Assembly (NCBI GenBank): GCA_017467865.1
Contig: JAFUKG010000033.1
Coordinates: forward strand, 1-40,730
Source: Clostridia bacterium
GTDB taxonomy: Bacteria; Bacillota; Clostridia; Oscillospirales; SIG627
Direction: 5' to 3'
DNA length: 40,730 nt
Shown here: positions 15,913 through 24,448 of the stretch, in pieces
Numbering within the stretch: the stretch's first letter is position 1
How the letters are laid out: every line of letters starts with the position of its first letter
Program-made: the position numbers and the translations under genes
The notes under the pieces: generated by a model
Told to the model about the DNA's origin: nothing
The model's database searches: none
Seen by the model: only the letters and a program-made list of their open reading frames with translations

Positions 15913-15924
15913 AAAGGTAAAACT

Positions 15925-17385
15925 ATGGAACTCAGAGCTATTCTTTGTGATGTTGAAACGGTTAAAATAACAGCTGATTTAAACCTTGAAATCAAGGGTA
16001 TAACGGATAACACCAAAAGAATAAGGGAAGGCTTTATCTTTTGCGCATGTAAAGGAGCACGCTTTGACGGAAATACGTTTATTCCCACAGCCTTTGAAGG
16101 CGGGGCGGTATGCGTAGTGACAGAAACTGTCCCCTTGACAGACGTGCCTTACGTTCTTGTAAAAGACGTAAGACGTGCCCTATCGCTTATGCTCTCGAAC
16201 CTTTATTCACGCCCTCAGGATAGCTTTAAGGTTTCTGTTGGAATTACAGGCACAAACGGGAAGACCTCAACCTCTGTAATGTTGAAAAATATATTTGAAC
16301 AAGCAGGTATGAAGGTCGGGCTCATCGGCACTATGAAATATCTCATAGGTGATGAAGAGTATAATAGTGAATCAGAGGGTAATCACCTGACAACTCCCGA
16401 CTCTGAGAATTTCTGGTCGCTTCTTGCTCTTATGCGTGATAAGGGAGTAGACGCTCTTGTAATGGAAGTATCTTCTCACGCACTTGAGCTTCATAAAATT
16501 GACGGTATGCGCTTTAACGTGGGTGTCTTTACAAACCTCACCCGTGACCACCTTGATTTTCACGGCGATTTTGAAAACTATAAAAACGCAAAAGCGAGAC
16601 TTTTCTCAATGTGCGACGTTGGTATAGTAAACGAGGATGATTCTGCCTCTGAATTTATGAAAGAGACGGCAAAATGTCTTGTAAAAACCTATTCAATTGA
16701 CCGCAACAGCAGTGATTTCACAGCGAAGAATACCAGATTTAAGGGCGCTGACGGTGTGGAATACGAGCTTCTCGGCTCCGATATCCTTTTCAGAATTAAG
16801 GTGAATATTCCGGGTAATTTTACCGTTTATAATTCTTTGGCGGCGGCATCCGCGGCATTGACACTCGGTTTAGGATATGATACAATTACAAAAGGACTTC
16901 TCGCTACCTCGAGAGTAGAAGGAAGAGTTGACAGAGTGGACGTTGATGCTCCTTACTCGGTGATTATCGACTTTGCGCATACACCGGATGCTATGGAAAA
17001 CGTTATAAAAACCGTAAGAGGATTTGCCGGAAAGAGAATAATAACACTTTTCGGTTGCGGAGGAGACCGCGATAAGACTAAGAGACCCATAATGGGTAAA
17101 ATGGCTACGGATATGTCTGATATGGTAATTATAACGTCGGATAATTCAAGAACCGAAGATACCGAAAGCATTGTAGCCGATATAGTCTCAGGTATAGATG
17201 AAAAGAAAAAGAACTTTGAAGTAATTGTAGACCGCCGTGACGCCATACACCGTGCAATGGATATGGCACAAGAGGGAGACGTAGTTCTGCTTCTTGGCAA
17301 GGGCCACGAGGAATATGAGATTGACAAGAACGGCAAGCATCCTTTTTCTGAGCGGGATATAGTAACAAAGTATTTTGAGAGGTAA
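15925..17385 (+). CDS. murE: UDP-N-acetylmuramoyl-tripeptide synthetase MurE
   Basis: The 486-residue Mur ligase adds the third peptide residue to UDP-MurNAc-L-Ala-D-Glu in the cytoplasm. It shows an N-terminal uridine-binding domain (TDNTKRIREGFIFCACKG), the ATP loop GITGTNGKTST (about 107-117), LTTPDS, EVSSHALELHKIDGMRF, the carbamylated-lysine segment NAKARLF (K223), and AHTPDAMENVI in the C-terminal domain. The amino-acid-selecting loop reads SDNSR (405-409) where meso-diaminopimelate enzymes usually have DNPR; the retained arginine favours diaminopimelate over lysine (inference). Only 12 bases separate it from the PBP gene, and murF follows after 3 bases. Confidence 0.95.
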   Translation: MELRAILCDVETVKITADLNLEIKGITDNTKRIREGFIFCACKGARFDGNTFIPTAFEGGAVCVVTETVPLTDVPYVLVKDVRRALSLMLSNLYSRPQDSFKVSVGITGTNGKTSTSVMLKNIFEQAGMKVGLIGTMKYLIGDEEYNSESEGNHLTTPDSENFWSLLALMRDKGVDALVMEVSSHALELHKIDGMRFNVGVFTNLTRDHLDFHGDFENYKNAKARLFSMCDVGIVNEDDSASEFMKETAKCLVKTYSIDRNSSDFTAKNTRFKGADGVEYELLGSDILFRIKVNIPGNFTVYNSLAAASAALTLGLGYDTITKGLLATSRVEGRVDRVDVDAPYSVIIDFAHTPDAMENVIKTVRGFAGKRIITLFGCGGDRDKTKRPIMGKMATDMSDMVIITSDNSRTEDTESIVADIVSGIDEKKKNFEVIVDRRDAIHRAMDMAQEGDVVLLLGKGHEEYEIDKNGKHPFSERDIVTKYFER

Positions 17386-17388
17386 ATA

Positions 17389-18744
17389 ATGACAGAACTT
17401 ACTGCGGGCTTGATTTGTGAAATTGTGGGCGGAACCCTTTGGGGTGACTCTGAGAGAGTAGTAAACCGTGTAACTACCGATAGCAGAAAAGTAGAAAAAG
17501 GAGACCTGTTCGTTGCTCTGAAGGGTGAAAAATTTGACGGAGCAGACTTTGTAAAAGCCCTTGACGGGGTGGCAGGTATGGCTATATCTTCAAGGTATGA
17601 AGATGTTGATTTCCCTCTCATCGTTGTAGAAGACTGCCTTTCAGCACTTACCGAATTGTCAAAATATTATATAGAGAATATCGTTCACCCGAAAATTGTG
17701 GTATCTCTTACCGGAAGTGTGGGCAAAACCACTACTAAGGAAATGACCTCGGCAGTTCTGTCGAGAAAGTACAATACCGCCAGAACGTCAGGTAACTTTA
17801 ACAATCACATAGGAGTACCGCTGACACTTTTGTCGGTGGAGAATTGCCACGATGCCCTTGTGTGTGAAATGGGTATGAGCCATAAGGGTGAAATATCACA
17901 CCTTGCAGGTCTTGTGAAATCCGATATAGCTATGATAACCAATATCGGTCACTCTCATATAGAAAACCTTGGAAGCCGTGAGAATATAAGGGACGCAAAG
18001 CTTGAGATTGCCGAAGGACTGAAAAAAGGCGGAGTGCTCATCGTAAACGGAGACGAGCCCCTTCTTGACAATATAAATATTGACGGAAGGGTCATCAGAG
18101 TAGGTCTTAATAAAGGACTTGATATATGGGCGGAAGATATAGTTATGGGACAAAATTCTCTTAACTATACGCTTCACCTTTACACAGAGGTGTATGAGGT
18201 CACTCTTCCTTGCACGGGTAAACACAACGTTGTAGATTCTCTTTTTGCAGTAGCTGCAGGATACGTTGCCGGAGTGGATACAAATGAGATAATAAAAGGA
18301 CTTCTCGACTATAAGTCAGTAGGCTTCAGACAGAAAATATACAATAAGTCGGAAGTTACCGTTATTGCCGACTGCTATAACGCAGGAATAGAGTCTATGA
18401 CCGCATCCCTCAGTATGCTCTCAGAGCTTGAAACAAAGGGTAAGAAGATAGCGGTGCTTGGCGATATGCTTGAGCTTGGAGCGGTAAGCGAAGGTGCACA
18501 CGCCGAAATTGGTCAGAAGGTTTTTGAAAATAAAATAGATTTACTTTTCACCTATGGCACTCACACAAATAATACCCACAATAGAGCATCGTCGCTTGGA
18601 GTGAAGTCTTATCACTTTAACGATAAAAAAGAGCTCTCCGACAGGCTTTTGAAGGTAATGAGAGAGGGGGACACAGTCCTCTTCAAGGGAAGCCGAGGTA
18701 TGAAGCTTGAGGACGTAATATCCCTTTCGGGACTTGAAGAATAA
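17389..18744 (+). CDS. murF: UDP-N-acetylmuramoyl-tripeptide--D-alanyl-D-alanine ligase MurF
   Basis: The 451-residue Mur ligase attaches D-Ala-D-Ala to complete the UDP-MurNAc-pentapeptide. Visible are the N-terminal substrate domain TTDSRKVEKGDLFVALKGEKFDG (in two overlapping family motifs), the ATP loop SLTGSVGKTTTKEM (about 106-119), SGNFNNHIGVPLTLL and EMGMSHKGEISHLA, plus DCYNAGIESM in the C-terminal domain. It begins 3 bases after murE, with its Shine-Dalgarno AGAGG inside the murE end, which indicates coupling. Length matches the family. Confidence 0.95.
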   Translation: MTELTAGLICEIVGGTLWGDSERVVNRVTTDSRKVEKGDLFVALKGEKFDGADFVKALDGVAGMAISSRYEDVDFPLIVVEDCLSALTELSKYYIENIVHPKIVVSLTGSVGKTTTKEMTSAVLSRKYNTARTSGNFNNHIGVPLTLLSVENCHDALVCEMGMSHKGEISHLAGLVKSDIAMITNIGHSHIENLGSRENIRDAKLEIAEGLKKGGVLIVNGDEPLLDNINIDGRVIRVGLNKGLDIWAEDIVMGQNSLNYTLHLYTEVYEVTLPCTGKHNVVDSLFAVAAGYVAGVDTNEIIKGLLDYKSVGFRQKIYNKSEVTVIADCYNAGIESMTASLSMLSELETKGKKIAVLGDMLELGAVSEGAHAEIGQKVFENKIDLLFTYGTHTNNTHNRASSLGVKSYHFNDKKELSDRLLKVMREGDTVLFKGSRGMKLEDVISLSGLEE

Positions 18745-18761
18745 AAAAGCAGGAGATAACA

Positions 18762-19742
18762 ATGACGGCAGGTATAATTTTTGCACTTTGCATAGTGCTC
18801 AGTCTTATTTTAACAATTGTTCTTGAAAAGAAATTTATCCCCTTTCTTATGAGGATAAAAATGGGTCAGGTCATTCTTGAAATAGGTCCCAGATGGCATA
18901 AATCGAAAGAGGGAACTCCTACCATGGGAGGAATTTTCTTTATTACTTCCATAACCGTATTTACTCTCTTTTTCGGTAGTGTGCACGCCTATCGAACGGG
19001 AAATTGGTCGGTTATCATTACGCTTGTAATGATGCTCCTTTTTGGTGTTATAGGCTTTATTGATGACTATACCAAGTTTGTTAAAAAGGAAAACAAAGGA
19101 CTTACTGCAGTTCAGAAGCTTATATTTCAGGTAGCAGTATCCTCTCTTTACATAGGTGTTATGGCATACTTCGGATATATTGATACTGCTTTGAAGCTTC
19201 CTTTTACTGACACGACAATTGAGCTTGGCTTTCTTTACTACGTTTTAAGTGTAATATTTATAACCTTTATAGTAAACAGCGTAAACCTTACCGACGGAAT
19301 AGACGGACTTGCAGGAAGCGTTACTCTTGTTATAGCAGTGCTCTTCGCCCTTCTTGCTTTTCTTCGTCGTGATATGCCTCTTGTGGCTCTGACAGGCTCG
19401 GTGATAGGCGGACTTATAGGTTTTCTTTATTACAATATTAACCCCGCACGTATATTTATGGGTGACACAGGCTCTCTGTATCTCGGCGGATTTGTGGTAG
19501 GAGCGGCATATATATTCAATTGCCCTATTCTCATATTTATTTCAGGACTCTGGTACGTAATAGAATCTGTATCCGTAATGATACAGGTGGCATCCTTTCA
19601 GTTTTTTGGCAAAAGAGTATTTAAAATGACTCCCATACATCATCACTTTGAAATGATGTCCTGGTCAGAGCATAAAATCGTCAGAACCTTTGCGGTTTTC
19701 ACAGCTATAATGTGTATAGTGGCATATTTTGCATTTATATAA
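18762..19742 (+). CDS. mraY: Phospho-N-acetylmuramoyl-pentapeptide transferase MraY
   Basis: The 326-residue integral membrane enzyme transfers phospho-MurNAc-pentapeptide to undecaprenyl phosphate, making lipid I. About ten membrane helices are apparent. Conserved loops are GPRWHKSKEGTPTMGG (42-57), the aspartates in IDDYTKF (D101, D102), NLTDGIDGLAG (175-185), FMGDTGSLYLGG (232-243) and the TPIHHHFEM histidine loop (290-298). AGGAG precedes the ATG. In many relatives murD follows; here ftsW follows directly. Confidence 0.97.
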   Translation: MTAGIIFALCIVLSLILTIVLEKKFIPFLMRIKMGQVILEIGPRWHKSKEGTPTMGGIFFITSITVFTLFFGSVHAYRTGNWSVIITLVMMLLFGVIGFIDDYTKFVKKENKGLTAVQKLIFQVAVSSLYIGVMAYFGYIDTALKLPFTDTTIELGFLYYVLSVIFITFIVNSVNLTDGIDGLAGSVTLVIAVLFALLAFLRRDMPLVALTGSVIGGLIGFLYYNINPARIFMGDTGSLYLGGFVVGAAYIFNCPILIFISGLWYVIESVSVMIQVASFQFFGKRVFKMTPIHHHFEMMSWSEHKIVRTFAVFTAIMCIVAYFAFI

Positions 19743-19760
19743 AAATTAGGAGGTTTTCTT

Positions 19761-20927
19761 TTGGCAAACACATCAACAACCAAAAAGAAAAGAATTATAG
19801 AGAAAGAGGACGCCAAAAACGTTGTCAGAATAAAATCCGGAATAGACCGTCCCTTTCTTATAATAGTTATACTCCTTGTGGCTATCGGAACAATAATGGT
19901 TTTTTCCGCAAGCTACGCCTATGCTCAGTCGAAATTTGAAGACAGCTACTTTTTTGCGGTAAGACAGCTCAGATGGGTAATATTCGGAACGGGAGCAATG
20001 CTATTCTTCGCTTACGTGCTCGATTACCTTATTATAAGGCGCTTTCAAAAAATATTTTTCTATGCTTCTATGGCACTTATGGTGCTTGTGCTCTTCTTGG
20101 GTACAGAGGCAAACGAAGCTACACGTTGGTTTCAGATAGGTCCAATTAGTATTCAGCCCTCGGAATTTGCCAAGCTTGCCATAATTCTATATTTTTCCGA
20201 GCATATCAGCTTGAAGAAGAATGCAGGCAAGTCTACCATAAGACAGCTTTTGCCATATTTTACCGTAGCACTCTTTATGGCAGTAACTCTTGCTCTTGAG
20301 CCTCATATTTCCTGTCTCTTTATTGTAATGGGACTTATTGCGGTTTTAATGTTTTTCGGCGACGTCCCCCTGAAGCAGCTCCTTATACTTGGAAGTATTG
20401 CCATTGTGGGAGTTGCGGCTATCGTATTGCTATCGGGACACGCAATTGCCCGACTTCAGGTGTGGTGGCATCCCGAAAATTATCTCCAAAACGGAGGATG
20501 GCAGCCGCTTCAGTCCCTTCTTGCAATCGGTTCGGGAGGATTCTGGGGTGTGGGACTTGGACAAAGTACCCAAAAGCATCTCTACCTGCCTGAGCCTCAG
20601 AACGATTATATTTTCGCTATCCTTTGCGAAGAGTTAGGGTTTGTATTTGCGGCTTTTGTAATACTCCTTTTTGTTGCACTTGTATGGAGAGGAGTTTATA
20701 TAGCAAAGCACGCACCAAGCACCTACGCATCTCTTGTAGTAATCGGAATTATATCTCAGGTTGCCATTCAGGCGCTTCTGAATTTTGCGGTAGTTACCAA
20801 TACTCTGCCGAGTACGGGTATATCTCTTCCTTTCTTCAGCTACGGCGGAACGTCACTTATGATGCTTATGGCTGAAATGGGAATAGTGCTTAATATATCA
20901 AAATATTCATATCACGAGAAAGGTTGA
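19761..20927 (+). CDS. ftsW: Septal peptidoglycan polymerase FtsW (SEDS family)
   Basis: The 388-residue SEDS-family glycosyltransferase polymerises lipid II at the septum together with its class B PBP. It has a cytoplasmic N-terminus, about ten helices and family motifs: WFQIGPISIQPSEFAKLA, a long external loop with HPENYLQNGGWQPLQSLLAIGSGG, GLGQSTQKHLYLPEPQNDYIFA, and the final SLPFFSYGGTSL. The start is TTG at 19761, preceded by AGGAGG at 7 bases. It could also be read as SpoVE/RodA-like, but the dcw position supports FtsW. Confidence 0.93.
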   Translation: MANTSTTKKKRIIEKEDAKNVVRIKSGIDRPFLIIVILLVAIGTIMVFSASYAYAQSKFEDSYFFAVRQLRWVIFGTGAMLFFAYVLDYLIIRRFQKIFFYASMALMVLVLFLGTEANEATRWFQIGPISIQPSEFAKLAIILYFSEHISLKKNAGKSTIRQLLPYFTVALFMAVTLALEPHISCLFIVMGLIAVLMFFGDVPLKQLLILGSIAIVGVAAIVLLSGHAIARLQVWWHPENYLQNGGWQPLQSLLAIGSGGFWGVGLGQSTQKHLYLPEPQNDYIFAILCEELGFVFAAFVILLFVALVWRGVYIAKHAPSTYASLVVIGIISQVAIQALLNFAVVTNTLPSTGISLPFFSYGGTSLMMLMAEMGIVLNISKYSYHEKG

Positions 20928-20934
20928 CGCTTTT

Positions 20935-22056
20935 ATGAAAGTTTTGCTTTCAGGAGGAGGCACCGCAGGTCATATAAACCCCGCTTTGTCAATTGCCTCA
21001 AAGATAAAAAAAGAAAACCCCGATGCTGAAATAGCATTTGTTGGTACACCGAACGGTATGGAAAATAAGCTTGTCTCCCGTGCAGGTTATCCTATATATC
21101 ATGTAGACGTTAAAGGCTTTATAAGGAAGAAAAGCCTAAAGTCTGTGATGGAAAATGTAGGAGTTTTATATAAAGCATTGACATCTCCCGTGAAAGCGGC
21201 TAAAATAATAAAGGATTTTTCCCCTGATATTGTGATAGGCACAGGAGGATACGTAAGCTGGCCTGTTTTACGTGCCGCCGCTAAAAAAGGAATTCCTACC
21301 GCTATACACGAGCAGAACGCTGTGGCGGGAGTTACCACCAAGATGCTGTCTCGGGTTGTAGACAAGGTGATGATAAGCTTTGAAGAGTCCGAAAATGAGC
21401 TTGACCGTTCTAAAACTGTTCTTGTAGGAAACCCTGTAAATCCCGAAATGCTTAAAGCTGATAAGGCGGAGGAAAGACAAAAATTCGGACTTGATGCGAA
21501 GCCCTATATTCTTTCTTATGGTGGAAGTCTTGGCGCGAGAGTGATTAATAACAATATCTTTGAAATTATCGAAAAGGAAACCTTCAAGGGAAAAGTTCAC
21601 CACACTCATGCAGTCGGTTCATACGAGTGGCGTGTGCGTGAGAGTGAAATTAAGAATAGAGGAATTGATAAAAAAGAGGGCGTGGACATTTCCGAGTACA
21701 TATACGATATGCCTTCTAAAATGGCGGCAGCAGACCTTGTTATCTGCCGCGCGGGAGCCATAACTCTTGCCGAGCTTGCCATTCTTGGAAAGCCTGCCAT
21801 TCTTATACCTTCACCAAACGTTACCAACAACCATCAATATAAAAATGCTAAGGTTGTGGCAGATGCAGGGGGAGCGGTGCTTATCGAAGAAAAAGACCTG
21901 ACTTCAGAGCGCCTTGCAGAAGAAATAGAAAAGCTTGTCTTTGATAAGAAAAGGCTTTCGGATATGGCGAGGTCAATGAAGGCTCTTGCTATCGACGACT
22001 CAGACGGCAGAATATACAACGTTGTAAAAAACCTCACGGAGGGTAAAAATGAATGA
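20935..22056 (+). CDS. murG: UDP-N-acetylglucosamine--lipid I transferase MurG
   Basis: The 373-residue GT-B glycosyltransferase converts lipid I to lipid II at the inner membrane face. It has the glycine-rich LLSGGGTAGHINPALSIA (4-21), GTGGYVSWP, HEQNAVAG (125-132), GGSLGAR (196-202) and CRAGAITLAELAILGKPAILIP in the UDP-GlcNAc-binding domain. It starts 7 bases after ftsW and overlaps the ftsQ start by 8 bases, so translation is likely coupled along the operon. Confidence 0.96.
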   Translation: MKVLLSGGGTAGHINPALSIASKIKKENPDAEIAFVGTPNGMENKLVSRAGYPIYHVDVKGFIRKKSLKSVMENVGVLYKALTSPVKAAKIIKDFSPDIVIGTGGYVSWPVLRAAAKKGIPTAIHEQNAVAGVTTKMLSRVVDKVMISFEESENELDRSKTVLVGNPVNPEMLKADKAEERQKFGLDAKPYILSYGGSLGARVINNNIFEIIEKETFKGKVHHTHAVGSYEWRVRESEIKNRGIDKKEGVDISEYIYDMPSKMAAADLVICRAGAITLAELAILGKPAILIPSPNVTNNHQYKNAKVVADAGGAVLIEEKDLTSERLAEEIEKLVFDKKRLSDMARSMKALAIDDSDGRIYNVVKNLTEGKNE

Positions 22057-22849
22057 CACGAGTAAGCTTGAACAGATACAGCGCAAAGCTGAGAAGAGAG
22101 TAAAAACGGGTAAAATATTTACTCTTTTTCTCATAGTTATATTAGTTCTGTTCTTTCTTATTTTGGCTTTTGAAAATCTTTTCAATATTAAAACTGTAAC
22201 GGTGATAGGAATATCTGCCGCCGTTCCTTATGACTCTGATGACGTATCCGCTTTTCTTAATATAAAGAAGGATACAAATCTTATAACCTATGACTCCGGC
22301 TCTGCCGAAGAGTCTTTGCTTTATGAGTTTCCATACATAAACAGCGTGGAGATAAAGAAGAAGCTTCCCACCACACTTGAAATAAATATTACTGAAAACA
22401 AGGGAACTATGTACTTGACTCTCGGACGGGATACCTTTATCGTTTCGTCAAAGGGAAGAGTCCTCGAAATAGTAAGCGACCCTTTTTATGACGGAATAAA
22501 GAGAACTCATCTTATGACCGAGGGTGTGAAGAGATGCATTTGCGGAGAAGATATAGTTTTCGACAAGGAAGAAAAACTTGAAATTTTGTGCGAAGTGACA
22601 GAGTCTCTTGAAAAGTATTCAATGATAGGAAGCATCACAAAAATTGATACAAGCGACAAATTCAACGTAAAACTTACTTACGATAACAGGTTTGAAATTA
22701 CCTTCGGAACCTTTGAAAAGGCCGATGCAAAGGTGAAATTACTGTCCGAAATGCTTGACAGTGACATATGGAGAGACTCCACAGGACAGATTGATATCTC
22801 CGACCCATCGGAGGCTCTTGTGAAGTTTACAGGAAATGTTGCCAATTAG
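22049..22849 (+). CDS. ftsQ: Cell division protein FtsQ/DivIB
   Basis: The 266-residue bitopic protein has a short basic cytoplasmic tail (KAEKRVKTGK), a membrane helix at about 23-41 and an external POTRA domain beginning at FNIKTVTVIGISAAV (about 45-115; YINSVEIKKKLPTTLEINI marks its later strands), then a beta-rich domain. These are FtsQ/DivIB hallmarks. The start overlaps murG and uses GGAGGG 5 bases upstream. The protein is expected to work with the FtsL product and the PBP/FtsW pair. No ftsA follows. Confidence 0.88.
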   Translation: MNDTSKLEQIQRKAEKRVKTGKIFTLFLIVILVLFFLILAFENLFNIKTVTVIGISAAVPYDSDDVSAFLNIKKDTNLITYDSGSAEESLLYEFPYINSVEIKKKLPTTLEINITENKGTMYLTLGRDTFIVSSKGRVLEIVSDPFYDGIKRTHLMTEGVKRCICGEDIVFDKEEKLEILCEVTESLEKYSMIGSITKIDTSDKFNVKLTYDNRFEITFGTFEKADAKVKLLSEMLDSDIWRDSTGQIDISDPSEALVKFTGNVAN

Positions 22850-22887
22850 TAAATTTCAATAAAAATAAAGTTTTTTTCAAAAATGTG

Positions 22888-22916
22888 TTGCAAATCTCAA
22901 AAAAATATATTACAAT
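22888..22916 (+). promoter_or_regulatory. Dedicated ftsZ promoter
   Basis: TTGCAA at 22888-22893, 17-bp spacer, TACAAT at 22911-22916, in the 110-bp gap before ftsZ. It allows ftsZ to be expressed independently of the upstream attenuated dcw transcript. Confidence 0.78.
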
Positions 22917-22959
22917 GTATACTAAGAATGATATCCAAAAAAATTAGGAGGATGATAAA

Positions 22960-24030
22960 ATGCCTTTCGAAGCATTCGAAACAGAGGAAACCCTCGTTAA
23001 AATTAAAGTTGTTGGTGTCGGCGGCGGCGGAAACAATACAGTAAACAGAATGATTAAGCAGGGAGCATCGGGAATTGATTACATAGCTATCAATACCGAC
23101 CAGCAGGCTCTTAAGCGTTCAAACGCCGGAACAAAGATTATTATCGGTGAAAAGCTTACAAGAGGACGCGGAGCAGGTGCTAACCCCGAAATCGGACGTA
23201 AGGCTGCCGAGGAATCTCTCGACGAAATTACAAAGTCTATTGAAGACGCAGATATGGTATTCGTTACCACAGGTATGGGCGGCGGTACAGGTACGGGAGC
23301 TTCTCCAATTGTTGCTAAGGCAGCAAAGAGCCGTGGCATCCTTACAGTCGGCGTTGTTACAAAGCCCTTCGCATTTGAAGGTCAGAAGCGCATGGATCAG
23401 GCTGAGGTCGGTATCAAGGAGCTCAGCGAGTTTGTTGACGCACTTCTCGTTATTCCTAACGAAAGACTTAAGATGGTATCCGAAACAAGAATTACTCTTG
23501 CTAACGCATTTGAAATCGCTGACAGCGTTCTTTGCCGCGGTGTTCAGAGTATCTCCGAGCTTATCAACGTTGACGGTATAGTAAACCTTGACTTCGCTGA
23601 CGTAACCACAGTTATGGCAGATGCAGGTCTTGCGCATATGGGTGTTGGTAACGGTAAGGGTAAGGATAAGGCTGAGCTTGCAGCTCGTATGGCTATATCC
23701 AGTCCTCTTCTTGAAACAACTATTGCAGGCGCAAAGGGAATTATTTTCAACGTTACAGCTTCTCCTGATATCGGACTTGACGAAATCGACCTTGCTGCTA
23801 ACATGATTAAGTCTGAAGCTAATCCCGATGCAACACTTATCTGGGGTGCTACCTTTGATGACACTCTTGAAGATGAGATGAAGATTACCGTTATTGCAAC
23901 AGGCTTTGACAGCGGTAAGAAGAAGGACGAGCCCAAGGCAGAGGAAACAGCAAGCGCTGAAGAAAAGGTTGAAGACGGAAAGATTGACGACCTTGACGAT
24001 ATTATCCGCATGCTTAACGGCAACAAATAA
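22960..24030 (+). CDS. ftsZ: Cell division GTPase FtsZ
   Basis: The 356-residue tubulin homologue forms the Z-ring. Seen are [14 protein letters not shown] at the N-terminus, the GTP-binding tubulin signature [10 protein letters not shown] (107-116), the T7-loop catalytic segment NLDFADV (209-215) and a short acidic linker (about 322-343). The C-terminal peptide, [11 protein letters not shown], departs from the usual DIPxFLR-type motif that binds FtsA/SepF. It has its own promoter and an AGGAGGA ribosome binding site. Its codon use (more GCT, AAG, GTT) looks like that of a highly expressed gene compared with the upstream mur genes. Confidence 0.97.
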   Translation: MPFEAFETEETLVKIKVVGVGGGGNNTVNRMIKQGASGIDYIAINTDQQALKRSNAGTKIIIGEKLTRGRGAGANPEIGRKAAEESLDEITKSIEDADMVFVTTGMGGGTGTGASPIVAKAAKSRGILTVGVVTKPFAFEGQKRMDQAEVGIKELSEFVDALLVIPNERLKMVSETRITLANAFEIADSVLCRGVQSISELINVDGIVNLDFADVTTVMADAGLAHMGVGNGKGKDKAELAARMAISSPLLETTIAGAKGIIFNVTASPDIGLDEIDLAANMIKSEANPDATLIWGATFDDTLEDEMKITVIATGFDSGKKKDEPKAEETASAEEKVEDGKIDDLDDIIRMLNGNK

Positions 24031-24068
24031 GTCCGAAAGAAAAAGATAATAAATTTTGCAATAACCAC

Positions 24069-24097
24069 TTGATTTTATGAAATACTTGTGTTATAAT
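24069..24097 (+). promoter_or_regulatory. Promoter of rpmB
   Basis: TTGATT at 24069-24074, 17-bp spacer and perfect TATAAT at 24092-24097, about 65 bases before the rpmB ATG. Confidence 0.8.
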
Positions 24098-24122
24098 TGC
24101 AAATGTTGACGAAAAACGAGAT

Positions 24123-24140
24123 GCCGTTTTGCAAAACGGC
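24123..24140 (+). promoter_or_regulatory. Palindromic hairpin in the rpmB 5' leader
   Basis: GCCGTTTTG directly abuts its complement CAAAACGGC, 9 bases ahead of the AGGAGG ribosome binding site. It could be a leader regulatory structure; no known leader family is claimed. Confidence 0.45.
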
Positions 24141-24163
24141 TTCATATAGGAGGTGTCTGCAAA

Positions 24164-24349
24164 ATGGCAAAATGTGAAATCTGCGGTAAGAGCGTTGCTT
24201 TCGGTTTGAAAGTATCTCACTCTAACAGAAAGACAAATCGCACTTGGAAGCCTAATATCAGAAAGGTAAAGGCAGTTGTAAACGGCACTCATAAGAGTAT
24301 GTATGTTTGCTCTCGTTGCCTGCGTTCTGATGCAGTTACAAGAGCGTAA
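24164..24349 (+). CDS. rpmB: 50S ribosomal protein L28, zinc-ribbon form
   Basis: The 61-residue protein starts MAKCEICGKS and has KVSHSNRKTNRTWKPNI and the C-terminal VCSRCLRSDAV, matching L28. Two CxxC pairs (C4/C7 and C49/C52) make it the zinc-binding C-plus form, whose replacement by C-minus paralogs under zinc limitation is known in other bacteria. It has its own promoter, a palindromic leader, a strong AGGAGG site and a terminator. Confidence 0.96.
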   Translation: MAKCEICGKSVAFGLKVSHSNRKTNRTWKPNIRKVKAVVNGTHKSMYVCSRCLRSDAVTRA

Positions 24350-24362
24350 GTAATTCACGATA

Positions 24363-24396
24363 AAAAAGCTGTTGCTTAGCAACAGCTTTTTCTTTT
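24363..24396 (+). terminator. Terminator of rpmB
   Basis: AAAAAGCTGTTG (24363-24374) pairs with CAACAGCTTTTT (24380-24391) around a 5-base loop, followed by CTTTTC. Confidence 0.88.
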
Positions 24397-24448
24397 CATA
24401 TTCCTTTCTCTTTGGCATAAACTGTATAAAAAGAAAAGGAGAAAGGCT

